From: JAKFWF01 sp963750535
GTDB taxonomy: Bacteria; Pseudomonadota; Alphaproteobacteria; Rhizobiales; Hyphomicrobiaceae
Reading direction: 5' to 3'
DNA length: 64,000 nucleotides
Assembly: GCA_963750535.1 (NCBI GenBank)
Contig: CAVVRF010000020.1
Location: 1-64,000, forward strand
Part shown: in pieces, positions 9,215-18,311 of the stretch
Layout of the letters: the number at the start of each line of letters is the position of its first letter
How positions within the stretch are numbered: position 1 is the first letter of the stretch
The notes under the pieces: model-generated
What the model saw: only the letters and a program-made list of their open reading frames with translations
What the model was told of the DNA's origin: nothing
Database searches by the model: none
Position numbers and translations under genes: made by a program

Positions 9215-9811
9215 TCAGAGAAACATCAACGTGACCGAGGCCGCCAGCGCGATGCCCATCACGATGTTGAAGGTGCGGGCGGTTCGTTCGTCGCGCAGCA
9301 GCCGGTGCACCAGGGCACCGAGCGTCAGCCAAACTAGCCCGCTCGGCAGGGCTGCGGCGAAGAACAGTGCGCCGAACGCCGCCGCCTGGGCGTAGGGGCT
9401 CTGGCCGGTCGCCTGCAAGTAGGCGCCGGCGGCACTGACGGCGACCAGCCACGCCTTGGGATTGAACCATTGAAACACCGCCGCGCCGAGAAATCCGACC
9501 GGCTTCGCCGCGGTCTGCTCGGATGCCCGTCCCGCGGTCGCGATCCGCCACGCGAGCCAGAGCAGCAATGCCGCCCCGCACCAGTTCAACGCCCTGAGCA
9601 GCATCGGCTGGCTGGTCACCAGCTGGCCCAGGCCCAACGCGCTGCAGGCGAGCAGCAGTCCCATGCCGACGGAAGTTCCGAGCACGCAGGGCACGCCGCG
9701 CGCGACGCCCACGGTCGAGCCGGTCGCCAGGATCATGGTGTTGCTCGGTCCCGGCGTGATCGCCGCGACCAGTGCGAAGACGAAGTAGGCGATGCCCTGC
9801 TCGAGTGTCAT
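9215..9811 (-). CDS. LysE/RhtB-family amino-acid exporter
   Basis: Inner-membrane exporter of about 198 residues with six hydrophobic segments, matching LysE/RhtB length. The family fingerprint TPGPSNTMILATGSTVG is at the N-terminus and FNPKAW lies before the fourth segment. The family exports amino acids or homoserine-lactone-like compounds, and the substrate here is unknown. The start at 9811 is chosen because the conserved family N-terminus (TLEQGIAYFVFAL) begins there. It is divergent from an AraC-type regulator 91 bp away, a common pairing that suggests control by that protein. Confidence 0.88.
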   Translation of the reverse strand: MTLEQGIAYFVFALVAAITPGPSNTMILATGSTVGVARGVPCVLGTSVGMGLLLACSALGLGQLVTSQPMLLRALNWCGAALLLWLAWRIATAGRASEQTAAKPVGFLGAAVFQWFNPKAWLVAVSAAGAYLQATGQSPYAQAAAFGALFFAAALPSGLVWLTLGALVHRLLRDERTARTFNIVMGIALAASVTLMFL

Positions 9812-9902
9812 GTCGTCCGGCCCGTTCGTTGCCTCAGCTGGCCGAGGCAGCCTATGGTGCGGGCCGAATGACCGTCTTGAACGATTGTGCGCGGCAAGCC
9901 CG

Positions 9903-10706
9903 ATGCGGATCAGCAGAATAGAAGCAGCGCCGTCGCTCCCTGGTATCGAGCGCATGAGCGCCTTTTTTCGCGGCCATGCATTCTCGCCGCACCGGCACGA
10001 TACCTACGCGATCGGTATTACCACGATCGGCGTGCAATCGTTCGGCTATCGCGGCGCCGAGCGACACAGTCTTCCCGGCCAGGTCATCGTCCTGCACCCG
10101 GACGAGCGGCACGATGGTCATGCCGGGGATGATCGCGGCTTCGGCTATCGCATCGCCTATGTCGATCCGGCGTTGATCCGCGACGCCGGCGAGGCAAAGG
10201 TGCTGCCTTTCCTGCGCGATCCGGTCAGTCGCGACAGGAAGCTGCTGCGCGCCGTCTCGGCCCTTGTCGCCGTCGATGGCGAGCCGGCGGACGAGCTCGC
10301 GACGACATGCACGCTGGTCGGCCTCGTCGACGCGCTCGCAGGGGCCGCCAAACTGCCGGTTCGCGTCCAGAGGCCAGCATCCGACGCGGTGAAGCGGGTC
10401 CGCGACCTGCTGCAGGCGACGCTCGACGCGAGGGTTCCGGTCGCCGAGCTCGAGGTCCTGTCCGGCCTGTCGCGATGGCAGCTCACCCGTCAGTTCTCGA
10501 ACGCATTCGGCGTCAGCCCCGCTCGCTACCACCTGATGCGACGGCTCGATCGGGCGCGCGTGCTGCTGGGCAGCGGCAATAGCCTTGCCGAAGCGGCGCA
10601 GAGCACCGGGTTCGCCGATCAGGCCCACCTCACGCGGCATTTCAGGAGCACCTACGGCTTGTCCCCTGGCCAATGGCAGCAGCTGAGTAGGGAGCGTCGC
10701 GGATAG
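9903..10706 (+). CDS. AraC-family transcriptional regulator
   Basis: About 267 residues. The N-terminal cupin-like AraC-binding domain contains HRHDTYAIG, and the C-terminus has two helix-turn-helix motifs in the usual AraC order (VAELEVLSGLSRWQLTRQF, then SLAEAAQSTGFADQAHLTRH). The signature FRSTYGLSPGQW closes the DNA-binding domain. Divergent orientation to the LysE exporter suggests it activates export when an amino-acid-like ligand binds. The ATG at 9903 is preferred. A later ATG at 9954 would still leave the whole ligand-binding domain. Confidence 0.88.
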   Translation: MRISRIEAAPSLPGIERMSAFFRGHAFSPHRHDTYAIGITTIGVQSFGYRGAERHSLPGQVIVLHPDERHDGHAGDDRGFGYRIAYVDPALIRDAGEAKVLPFLRDPVSRDRKLLRAVSALVAVDGEPADELATTCTLVGLVDALAGAAKLPVRVQRPASDAVKRVRDLLQATLDARVPVAELEVLSGLSRWQLTRQFSNAFGVSPARYHLMRRLDRARVLLGSGNSLAEAAQSTGFADQAHLTRHFRSTYGLSPGQWQQLSRERRG

Positions 10707-10788
10707 CGGCAGTGAGCGCGCCGTGGCAGGCTCGCACGCCGCCACTGTTGGTGGGAATACCACGGCTTGCGAACCGTGGCTTGCCGGC

Positions 10789-11343
10789 TCACTTGCCGCG
10801 ATGCTCGCCCAGGCGCGGCATGATCTCGACGAAATTGCAGGGGCGGTGGCGATTGTCGAGCTGCCATTTCAGGATGCCGTTCCAGCCGTCCTTGCAGGCA
10901 CCCGGGGAGCCCGGCAGGCAGAAGATGTAGGTGTCGTTGGCGACACCGCCGCAGGCGCGCGACTGGATCGTCGAAGTCTCGATCTTGGCGTAGCTGATGA
11001 TGTGGAACACCGTCGAGAACCCCTCGATCTCCTTCTCGAACAGCGGTTTGACGGCCTCGGGCGTCACGTCGCGGCCGGTGAAACCGGTACCGCCGGTGGT
11101 GATGATCGCGTCGACCTTCGGGTCGGCGATCCAGCCCTGCACGCGTGCCCGGATCTGGGCGATGTCGTCCTTGACGATCGCTTTGTCGGCGAGATGGTGG
11201 CCATCGCCGGTCAGCAGCTCGACCAGGGTCATGCCCGACTTGTCGTCGGTCTCGTGGCGCGTGTCGGATACTGTCAGCACGGCGATGCGAACGGGCAGGA
11301 ACGGGCGGCTCTCGTCAATCCGAGGCATGGCATTGCTCTCCAC
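10789..11343 (-). CDS. moaB: MoaB/Mog-type molybdopterin adenylyltransferase
   Basis: Molybdenum-cofactor protein of 184 residues. MoaB/MogA proteins bind molybdopterin and activate it with ATP before molybdate insertion. The hallmark TTGGTGFTGRDVTPEA is present, along with LTVSDTR near the N-terminus and LPGSPGACKDGW near the C-terminus. A second in-frame ATG lies five codons in. It lies 55 bp downstream of the IlvD/Edd dehydratase gene on the same strand and may share its transcript. No other moa gene is in the window. Confidence 0.92.
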   Translation of the reverse strand: MESNAMPRIDESRPFLPVRIAVLTVSDTRHETDDKSGMTLVELLTGDGHHLADKAIVKDDIAQIRARVQGWIADPKVDAIITTGGTGFTGRDVTPEAVKPLFEKEIEGFSTVFHIISYAKIETSTIQSRACGGVANDTYIFCLPGSPGACKDGWNGILKWQLDNRHRPCNFVEIMPRLGEHRGK

Positions 11344-11397
11344 ACTCTTCCTTCGGCAGGCAGGTTCGACGTTTCATCGCACCGTTCGCGCCGGATG

Positions 11398-13131
11398 TCA
11401 TTGCGCCGGCCGCAGGAAGTCGAAGTCGCATCCTTCCGGCGCCTGCAGCACCGAGCGCGAGAACAGGCTGCCGTAGCCGCGGGTCTCGACGACCGGCATC
11501 GGCACCTGCATCGCGCGGCGGCGATTGATCTCGTCGGCGTCGACCATCAGGTCGAGCTTGCGCTCGGCAACCGACAGGCGGATGCGGTCGCCGTTCCTGA
11601 CGAGCCCGATCGCACCGCCGGCAGCGGCTTCCGGCGCGACATGCAACACGATCGTGCCGAAAGCCGTGCCGCTCATCCGCGCGTCCGAGATCCGCACCAT
11701 GTCCTTGACGCCGGCACGGGCGAGCTTCCTGGGGATCGGCAGGAAGCCGGCCTCGGGCATCGCGGCGGCGCTGCGCGGGCCGGCGTTCTGCAGGACCAGG
11801 AAGTCGTCGGCGGTGACGTCGAGGTCCGGATCGTCGATCCGAGCGGCAAGGTCGTCGAGGCAGGAAAATACCACGGCGCGGCCCTCGCGCTCGAACAGGG
11901 CGGGCGTCGCCGCGCTGCGCTTGATGATGGCGCCGTCGGGGGCGAGGGAGCCGAACAGCGCCACCAGCCCGCCTTGCGGCTCGACCGGGCTCGAGGCTGC
12001 CTTGATCACGCGACGGTCGACGTAATGCTCGGCCTCGGCGGCGAGGCGCTGGCCAAGCGTCTCGCCGGTCACCGTCGTGCAGTCGAGATGCAGCAGGGGC
12101 TTCAGCTCGCGCAACACCGCGCCGATGCCGCCGGCGGCGAAGAAATCCTCCATGTAGAATTCCGACCCGACCGGCTTGACCGCCGCCAGCACGGGGGTGG
12201 TGTCGGACAGCTCGTTGAGCCGCCTGAGATCGAGTTTCACGCCGACCCGACCGGCGATCGCGGCAAGGTGGATGATGCCGTTGGTCGAGCCGCCGAGCGC
12301 GAGCAGCACCCGGATCGCGTTGTCGACCGACTTGGCGTTGATGATCCGATCCGGCGTCAGCCGGTCCGCGATCATGCGCACCGCCTGCGCTCCGGTCGCT
12401 TCCGCCGCGCGCAGGCGATCGGCGTGCACCGCGGGGATCGCGGCGGTTCCGGGCAGGATCATGCCGAGACCTTCCGCGATCGCCGCCATGGTCGAGGCAG
12501 TGCCCATCACCGCGCATGTGCCGGCGGTCGTGACCAGTCGGCCTTCCACCGCCTCGATCTCGGCCGCCGACATCTCGCCGGCGCGATAGCGCATCCAGAA
12601 CTTGCGACAGTCGGTGCAGGCGCCGACCCGGTCATCCTTGTAGCGCGACGTCATCTGCGGCCCGCCGATCAGCTGGATGGCCGGCTTGCCGGCACTTGCC
12701 GCCGCCATCAGCTGGGCCGGCACGGTCTTGTCGCAGCCGCCCATGAGCACGACCGCGTCCATCGGCTGGGCGCGGATCATCTCCTCGGTATCCATGGCCA
12801 TGAGGTTGCGGAACTTCATCGAGTTCGGCGCAAGAGTGCTCTCGTGCAGCGACACGGTCGGAAACTCGAGGGCGAGCCCGCCGGCGGCGGCAACGCCGCG
12901 CTTGACGGCATCGAGGAGCTCGGGGAAATGGCGGTGGCAGGGGTTGAACCTTGAATGCGTGTAGGCGATGCCGACGACGGGACGGGCGAGCTCGGCCAGC
13001 GAGAAGCCCTGGCTGCGCGCGAAAGCGCGGCGCATGTAGATCGAGAAATCGCGGTCGCCGTAGCTCTGCAGCCCCTGCAGGAAGCCCGCTGCCCGTTCCT
13101 GGTCCCGATCGCCTGCAGTACCGTCCGTCAC
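11398..13131 (-). CDS. IlvD/Edd-family dehydratase, probably a sugar-acid dehydratase
   Basis: Iron-sulfur dehydratase of about 577 residues that removes water from 2,3-dihydroxy acids. The three cluster-ligand cysteine contexts of the family are seen: FNPCHRH, MGGCDKT and TCAVMGT. The catalytic-loop motif ISDARMSGTAFGT lies in the C-terminal domain. Extra GACTDCRKFW and HADRLRAAEATG elements resemble the pentonate (arabonate/xylonate) dehydratase branch more than housekeeping IlvD, so I call it a sugar-acid enzyme with moderate certainty. GTG 13131 is chosen because AGGGAGG lies 6 bases upstream. Another GTG at 13158 lacks such a site. Confidence 0.85.
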   Translation of the reverse strand: MTDGTAGDRDQERAAGFLQGLQSYGDRDFSIYMRRAFARSQGFSLAELARPVVGIAYTHSRFNPCHRHFPELLDAVKRGVAAAGGLALEFPTVSLHESTLAPNSMKFRNLMAMDTEEMIRAQPMDAVVLMGGCDKTVPAQLMAAASAGKPAIQLIGGPQMTSRYKDDRVGACTDCRKFWMRYRAGEMSAAEIEAVEGRLVTTAGTCAVMGTASTMAAIAEGLGMILPGTAAIPAVHADRLRAAEATGAQAVRMIADRLTPDRIINAKSVDNAIRVLLALGGSTNGIIHLAAIAGRVGVKLDLRRLNELSDTTPVLAAVKPVGSEFYMEDFFAAGGIGAVLRELKPLLHLDCTTVTGETLGQRLAAEAEHYVDRRVIKAASSPVEPQGGLVALFGSLAPDGAIIKRSAATPALFEREGRAVVFSCLDDLAARIDDPDLDVTADDFLVLQNAGPRSAAAMPEAGFLPIPRKLARAGVKDMVRISDARMSGTAFGTIVLHVAPEAAAGGAIGLVRNGDRIRLSVAERKLDLMVDADEINRRRAMQVPMPVVETRGYGSLFSRSVLQAPEGCDFDFLRPAQ

Positions 13132-13236
13132 AGATGGCCTCCCTGGTGCGCCGTTCACCGGCCGTTAACTTGTCGTAAAGAGGCATACGGCAATCTTCCG
13201 TTAATGCCCATCCCGGGCATGCACGGGAGAGTTGCC

Positions 13237-13734
13237 ATGACCGAGCTGCCAGGTGGCGCGCGGCTCACCTCGAGCCTCAACGAGGTCGAGAACGACACCG
13301 GCCGGACCGCATTTTGCGGCCCCTACGTGCTGTCGGCGATCACCGGATATCCGATCAGCCGGGTGGAGGAGGAGATCCGCGCGATCCGCGAGGTGCCGGA
13401 GGGGCGGCGGCCGACGGTCAAGGGTACCTATGCCAGCGAGGTCGAGGGTGCGCTGGCGGTGTTCGGCTTCGGCATGGAGCTGAAGGCGAGCTTCATGCAT
13501 CTCGAGCGCAAGGCGAGGCCGACGGTCTGGCAATGGATGCAGAAGCCGCGCAACGCCTGGGCGCACTACATCCTGGCGATCCACAAGGGCCGCGAAGGCC
13601 ATTGGATCCTGATCAAGGGCGTGAAGCTCTGCGATACCTACACGAGCGGCAAGTGGCAGTTCGTGTGCGATGGTCCGCATCGCGGCGCGCGCATCATGGA
13701 GATCTTCGAGGTGCGCCGGAAGCTCGAGAATTAG
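13237..13734 (+). CDS. Small protein of unknown function with a possible papain-like Cys/His arrangement
   Basis: 165 residues with no signal peptide or membrane segment. I do not recognise a named family. The sequence has a cysteine at the start of a predicted helix (TAFCGPYVLSAITGYP), and later a strand-His-strand pattern (HYILAIHKG, GHWILIKG) followed by DTYTSG. This order of Cys, then His, then Asp/Asn resembles papain-fold or C39-like cysteine peptidases and transglutaminase-like proteins. GGGAGAG precedes the ATG. The last three bases of its stop region are shared with the stop of the next, convergent gene. Confidence 0.75.
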   Translation: MTELPGGARLTSSLNEVENDTGRTAFCGPYVLSAITGYPISRVEEEIRAIREVPEGRRPTVKGTYASEVEGALAVFGFGMELKASFMHLERKARPTVWQWMQKPRNAWAHYILAIHKGREGHWILIKGVKLCDTYTSGKWQFVCDGPHRGARIMEIFEVRRKLEN

Positions 13735-14042
13735 TTCATTCGACTGCGAGGATCGTTCGCCCCGGTCACGCTGGTGAGCAGCAAGTCGCCATAACCGACG
13801 ACGACGTGCCGCGTGCGCGCTTCGGTATCGAGCCAATAGACCGCGCTTCGGCCCGGCGTGACGCTCTTGCTCCAGCGGCACGGCAGGTCCGGCATCGCGC
13901 CTGCCTCCACCTGCTCCAATAGCCATTCCCACGTACCGGTGAGCGCTACCCCGAGCGGCCAGGTCGGCCAGTCCGGATAGAGACCCAGCTGCTCGGCAGC
14001 GGGAGCACTGATGCGCGCTTGCGCCACTGCATCAAGGTCCAT
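13731..14042 (-). CDS. Small hypothetical protein
   Basis: 103 residues, soluble, unrecognised. It is Trp-rich in the middle (YPDWPTWPLGVALTGTWEWLLEQ) and ends with PRSRMN. The start at 14042 has GGGGGAGCAGG just before it. It converges with the Cys/His protein so tightly that the four bases TTAG contain both stop codons (TAA on minus, TAG on plus). Codon use fits the neighbours. Function unknown. Confidence 0.6.
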   Translation of the reverse strand: MDLDAVAQARISAPAAEQLGLYPDWPTWPLGVALTGTWEWLLEQVEAGAMPDLPCRWSKSVTPGRSAVYWLDTEARTRHVVVGYGDLLLTSVTGANDPRSRMN

Positions 14043-14585
14043 CCTGCTCCCCCACTCGACGGCTCCTAAAGACCACGCTGCGGCCGGTACTGCGCACGCG
14101 ACACAGGTTTTGGGAGGTGACCATCGCTGATCACCTCCCACTTCCGCACCAATTGCGGCTGGCTGCCCGATGTCCTGATCCTGCCGAGGCAAAGCCCCTT
14201 GACGAATTCGAATTGCGCTTCCGGTCCCTCCGGCCGCCGATCGGGCCGGATTTGCGCGGTAGTGCTCGCCTCGAATCTCGTGGCATTGAGCGAATGATAG
14301 CCAATTCTCTCAAGACGCCAGCGCCCGCGGACACAGACCCCAGCGTCGGTCGGACCAACATCACATCTTGGCGAAGCCGGGATTCCCGCGCTTGCCCAAT
14401 CAAGCCATTCACCGCGGATGTTGCAGCAATGTGTACTTGATCGTCGGATCAGTTAACGTGCCAACGGGGGAACAAACGTAAAAGAACCGCAAGCACTGCA
14501 TGACCATTTGGCCGAACCGAAAAAATGCTGCCTGGATTGAGGCAAAACATTCAAATTTGCGGCGATGACGCAACGAGCGCGTGGG
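14043..14585. other. Non-coding stretch, nothing identified
   Basis: About 540 bp without a convincing gene. The last 170 bp (roughly 14415-14570) are clearly richer in A and T than the surroundings, with runs such as AAAAAATG and CAAAACATTC. Possible short frames (for example on the minus strand at 14131-14412) lack family resemblance and a ribosome site. It may hold a promoter or be the scar of a lost gene. Confidence 0.4.
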
Positions 14586-15650
14586 TCAGGACTTGAAAAC
14601 GCGGGCCCACCAATCGAGCAGCTGTGGCTGGTTTTGCAGCAGGTAGTCGAAATCCTGCTTGAAGAAATTCGCTCGTTCCGCGGCGCTGAAATCCAGCCTC
14701 GCTCCGAGTTCAGGCGGCAGCTCCACGTTCGAGACGGTCGGCGCGTAGCCTAGCATCGTCGCGAGTTGGGCCTGGGAATCGGCTGTCAGCGCCTGGTTGA
14801 GGAAATCCAAAGCGCAGTCCTTGTTGCCGGTATTGCGGGGAACCGCAAGCTCGAAGGTGATCGGCGTGACGCCTTCTTCCGCCGCGACCTCCTCGACCGG
14901 CAATCCGGCATTCTTCCACTGGTGGGCGCGCGCGCGCCACATGATCGTTGCCCAGATCTCGCCGCTGGCCAGGGCCGCCGCGACGGCTTCGTTCGAGGGA
15001 TAGAGCTTCACGCCCGACGCCTTGAGCTCCAGCAACTTTTGCTTGCCCGGCTCGTAATTGGTGGGCCCGCCGCCCGAAATGACGGCGGCCACCTCGATCA
15101 CGTGCAGCGCCAGGAGGTCCGCCAGTCCGATCTTGCCGGCATATGCGCTGTCCCACAGATCGCGATAGGAGCGGGGCCGCTTCATCAGGGTCGGATTATA
15201 GACGATCACCTTGCCGCTGAAGGACATCGGCACGCTGTGACTGCGCACGAATTCCGGGCGGACGTTGGCCAGATTGGGCACCGTGCTGCGGTCAATCGGC
15301 AGCAGCAGGTCTTGCGCCGCCATCTGATGCATGTCGAAGCTGTCGAGGCAGATCACGTCGACGGAGCCCACCGCCCGGCCGCGCTCGGCAAGAAGACGCG
15401 ACTTGCGGGCACCGGCGGCGCCGAGATCCGGTACGTAGTCGCCGCCATTGAGCCGATGGAACGGCTTGGCGATGGCAGCCTCGATCGCCTTGTTGAAATC
15501 GCCGCCCCATGTGCCAACCACCAGACGGTGGCAGGCCTCGGCACGACCGCCTGGCAGAGTGGCAATGGCCAGGGCGGACACCCCGGCGAACATCAGCTGC
15601 CGTCGCTCGATGCCGAGCTTTTGCACGGTCGTGCCGTTTGTGACGAACAT
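14586..15650 (-). CDS. Periplasmic solute-binding protein of an ABC importer (PotD-like fold)
   Basis: About 354 residues. The N-terminus carries a signal with an RR pair before the hydrophobic stretch (ERRQLMFAGVSALAIA), so Sec or Tat export is possible. The mature part begins HRLVVGTWGGDF, like spermidine/putrescine and iron(III)-type binding proteins, and continues with VDVICLDS and GEIWATIMW. No permease or ATPase lies next to it, so it is an orphan subunit or works with a distant transporter. The start at 15650 is chosen because it leaves a proper signal sequence. Longer in-frame extension upstream is unlikely. Confidence 0.8.
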   Translation of the reverse strand: MFVTNGTTVQKLGIERRQLMFAGVSALAIATLPGGRAEACHRLVVGTWGGDFNKAIEAAIAKPFHRLNGGDYVPDLGAAGARKSRLLAERGRAVGSVDVICLDSFDMHQMAAQDLLLPIDRSTVPNLANVRPEFVRSHSVPMSFSGKVIVYNPTLMKRPRSYRDLWDSAYAGKIGLADLLALHVIEVAAVISGGGPTNYEPGKQKLLELKASGVKLYPSNEAVAAALASGEIWATIMWRARAHQWKNAGLPVEEVAAEEGVTPITFELAVPRNTGNKDCALDFLNQALTADSQAQLATMLGYAPTVSNVELPPELGARLDFSAAERANFFKQDFDYLLQNQPQLLDWWARVFKS

Positions 15651-15929
15651 TGAATGTGCCGAATGATGCGACCTAGGCGAGTGCCTGCTCGCAAACCATA
15701 GGCGATTGCCGGCGGCCTTGGCTAGGGAAACGGGTCCGATGCGTCCCGCCAGGCTTGGGGAGCTTTCTGCCCGCCTGTCGTCGGCCGGCCGGGGCGACGG
15801 CTCGCGTCGACCCGGGGTGCTCTCCGCGCGAGGCAGCACTGTCGTCATGCGCTTGCCATGAGCGCGATGTCGCGGGCATCCTTTCTCGAACGGCGACTTG
15901 GCGCCGACAGAACGCCGGAGCGTGCCGCG

Positions 15930-16937
15930 GTGCTCAAGATTTCTATTCTAGACCAATCGGTTGCCAACGCGGGCCGGCCGCATTCGGAGGCAATCGCCAA
16001 CACCATCGCGCTGGCGCCGAAGGCCGAGGCGATGGGTTATCATCGCTTCTGGGTCTCGGAGCATCATAGCAACGAGACGATCGTCGGAACCGCGCCGGAA
16101 GTGCTGCTGGCGGCAATCGCAACGAAAACGTCGCGCATCCGGATCGGCAGCGGCGGGGTGATGCTGCCGCACTACTCGCCGTTCAAGGTGGCGGAGCAAT
16201 TCAGGGTGTTGGAGGCGATCGCGCCGGGTCGCGTCGATCTCGGGCTCGGACGAGCGCCGGGCTCGGACGGGCGCACCGCCTATGCCTTGAATCCGCTCGC
16301 CAACGAGCGGCCGACACAGTTTCCGAACGACGTTCGCGACCTGCGGGCGTGGCTGACCGGCTCCGCGTTGCGCGACGGCCACCCGTTCGCATCCGTCCGC
16401 GCCTACCCGGCCGGCGACACCTCGCCGGAAATCTGGATGCTGGGCTCGTCCGACTATGGCGCCCAGGTGGCGGCCCACTTCGGCCTGCCGTACGCGTTCG
16501 CGTGGTTCTTCACCGACGGCGCCGGCGGCGCGCAGGCACTGCGCGCCTATCGCGACATGTACCGGCCGAGCGAGCGCCACCCCGAGCCTCACTCCGCCTT
16601 GTGCGTGTGGGCGCTGGCGGCCGACAGCGACGAGGAGGCGGATCATCACTTCAGCTCGCGTGCGCGGTTCCGGCTGTTTCGCGATCGCGGGATATTCCTG
16701 CCGCTGGAGGCTCCGGCGGCGGCCCTGTCGCACGACTACAGCGAGGCCGAGCAGGCGCAACTTGCGGCATACCGCCGTGCGGCGTTCATTGGCACCGGCG
16801 CTGCCGTCGCGGCGCGCATCAGGGCGCTGGCCAGCGACATGGGGGTCGACGAAATGTTCGTCGTGACGTGGGCCTACGACGAGGCCGCGCGCGTCAAGAG
16901 CTATCGATTGATCGCCGAGGCGATGGCCGCCGGCTAG
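15930..16937 (+). CDS. Luciferase-like (LLM class) flavin-dependent oxidoreductase
   Basis: About 335 residues, one TIM-barrel domain of the bacterial luciferase superfamily, using reduced flavin for oxidation reactions. Recognisable stretches are the opening strand KISILDQS, FWVSEHHSNETIVGTAPEV, RIRIGSGGVMLPHYSP and GRVDLGLGRAPG. The whole matches the MsnO8-like subgroup. GTG 15930 gives the family-typical N-terminus and has GGAG upstream. An ATG at 15858 would add 24 non-conserved residues. The physiological substrate is unknown. Confidence 0.87.
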   Translation: MLKISILDQSVANAGRPHSEAIANTIALAPKAEAMGYHRFWVSEHHSNETIVGTAPEVLLAAIATKTSRIRIGSGGVMLPHYSPFKVAEQFRVLEAIAPGRVDLGLGRAPGSDGRTAYALNPLANERPTQFPNDVRDLRAWLTGSALRDGHPFASVRAYPAGDTSPEIWMLGSSDYGAQVAAHFGLPYAFAWFFTDGAGGAQALRAYRDMYRPSERHPEPHSALCVWALAADSDEEADHHFSSRARFRLFRDRGIFLPLEAPAAALSHDYSEAEQAQLAAYRRAAFIGTGAAVAARIRALASDMGVDEMFVVTWAYDEAARVKSYRLIAEAMAAG

Positions 16938-17098
16938 CCACCTCCACTATATGGCACTGCATCGAAGGCGATGCCGCAGTGCATTCGTCGGGCCAGCCAT
17001 GCGCGGCGCCGATGGTGCAATACGGCGGGCTTCCTGTGATCCTGGCAGACGGCCATTGCGCGGACGGCGCTTCTCGAGGGCCATCTACACGGGGTTCC

Positions 17099-18298
17099 AT
17101 GTCGCGCCGGTTGCATCCAGCGATTCCGCTTTCGACGATCGATGACGGGCGCGCGCGCGGCTTCATCACGCTATTCACGTGCGATTCAATTTCCCGCTCG
17201 ATCCTGATTTGCCTGGTGCCCCTGCAGGCGTATGCGCTGCTCGGCGCCGCGCAGGTGGTGAGCGTCGTCTACTTCCTGATTGCGATCCTGGGCCTGCTTG
17301 CGAGCCTGGCGGTGCCTGCGGTTCTCTACCGCGTGCGGCGGCGATGGGTGCTGACGGCTGGAGCGCTGTTCAACATCGCCGGCTCGCTTCTCCTCGCTGC
17401 CGACCTCAAGCAGGCGCTGGTGCTCGGTCTCCTGTTGCAGGCCTTCGCCGCGGCGGCGCTCGACGTGGTGATCAACCTCTACCTGCTGGATCACATCCCG
17501 CGGCGCGGCCTCAACCATTTCGAACCGCGGCGACTGCTGTTCGCGGGCACCGCGTTCGCCGTCGGGCCGCTACTCGGGGTCTATCTGCAGCGGCACGTCC
17601 ACGATTACGCGAGCTATCTCGTCGCGGCGCTCGCAACGGCTATCCTGCTGGCGTTCTTCTGGTCGATGCGGCTCGCCGACAGCCCAAGCCTCCAGCCCTC
17701 CGCGCTTCCGCCGTCCAATCCGCTGCGCTTCGTGCCGAAGTTCTTCGCGCAGCCGCGCCTGACCCTGTCATGGCTCCTGGCGCTCGGCCGCAACAGTTGG
17801 TGGGTGATGTATTTCATCTACACGCCGATCTATGTCGCCAATGCGGGATTTGAGCCATTGGTCGGCGGCGCCCTGGTCTCGCTCGGGCTGGCGGGAATGC
17901 TGCTGGTGCGGACCTGGGGCGAGCTCGGCACCGTCATTGGCATCCGCAACCTGCTGACCATCGGATATGGGCTGACCGGCGCGCTCAGTCTAGCCGCCGC
18001 GATCGCCGCGGCGATCGGCGAGGCGAGAGCCTGCATGGCGCTCCTGTGCTGCGCCGCCTGGGCCGCGACCGTGGTCGACGGCGCCGGCAACGTGCCGTTC
18101 CTGCGTGCCGTGAGGCACTACGAGCGCGTGCAGATGACGTCAGTGTTCATGACGTTTCGTCATGTCGGCTCGCTCTCCATTCCGGGCGTGCTTGCGGTGG
18201 TGCTGTGGTATTTCCCGCTGCCCGCCGTGTTCGTGGTCGGCGGCGCGATGGCGATCGCCATGGCGGCCTTGTCGCGGTTTCTGCCGCGCGGTTTGTAG
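17099..18298 (+). CDS. MFS-type membrane transporter
   Basis: About 399 residues with 11-12 hydrophobic segments arranged in two halves around a Pro-rich loop (LQPSALPPSNPLR). The first half has the MFS-like turn PAVLYRVRRRW after segment 2. There is no recognisable substrate motif. The N-terminal 25 residues are polar and cytoplasmic-looking. It follows the LLM oxidoreductase by 160 bp on the same strand and may be co-transcribed, but no functional link is evident. Confidence 0.75.
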   Translation: MSRRLHPAIPLSTIDDGRARGFITLFTCDSISRSILICLVPLQAYALLGAAQVVSVVYFLIAILGLLASLAVPAVLYRVRRRWVLTAGALFNIAGSLLLAADLKQALVLGLLLQAFAAAALDVVINLYLLDHIPRRGLNHFEPRRLLFAGTAFAVGPLLGVYLQRHVHDYASYLVAALATAILLAFFWSMRLADSPSLQPSALPPSNPLRFVPKFFAQPRLTLSWLLALGRNSWWVMYFIYTPIYVANAGFEPLVGGALVSLGLAGMLLVRTWGELGTVIGIRNLLTIGYGLTGALSLAAAIAAAIGEARACMALLCCAAWAATVVDGAGNVPFLRAVRHYERVQMTSVFMTFRHVGSLSIPGVLAVVLWYFPLPAVFVVGGAMAIAMAALSRFLPRGL

Positions 18299-18311
18299 GT
18301 AATTTGCTGCG

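Noticed and set aside
10723..12954. Very long open frame on the plus strand opposite the dehydratase and moaB genes
   Set aside because: Sequence is Arg/His/Asp-rich with no family resemblance. It mirrors the well-supported minus-strand genes, a common artefact at high GC.
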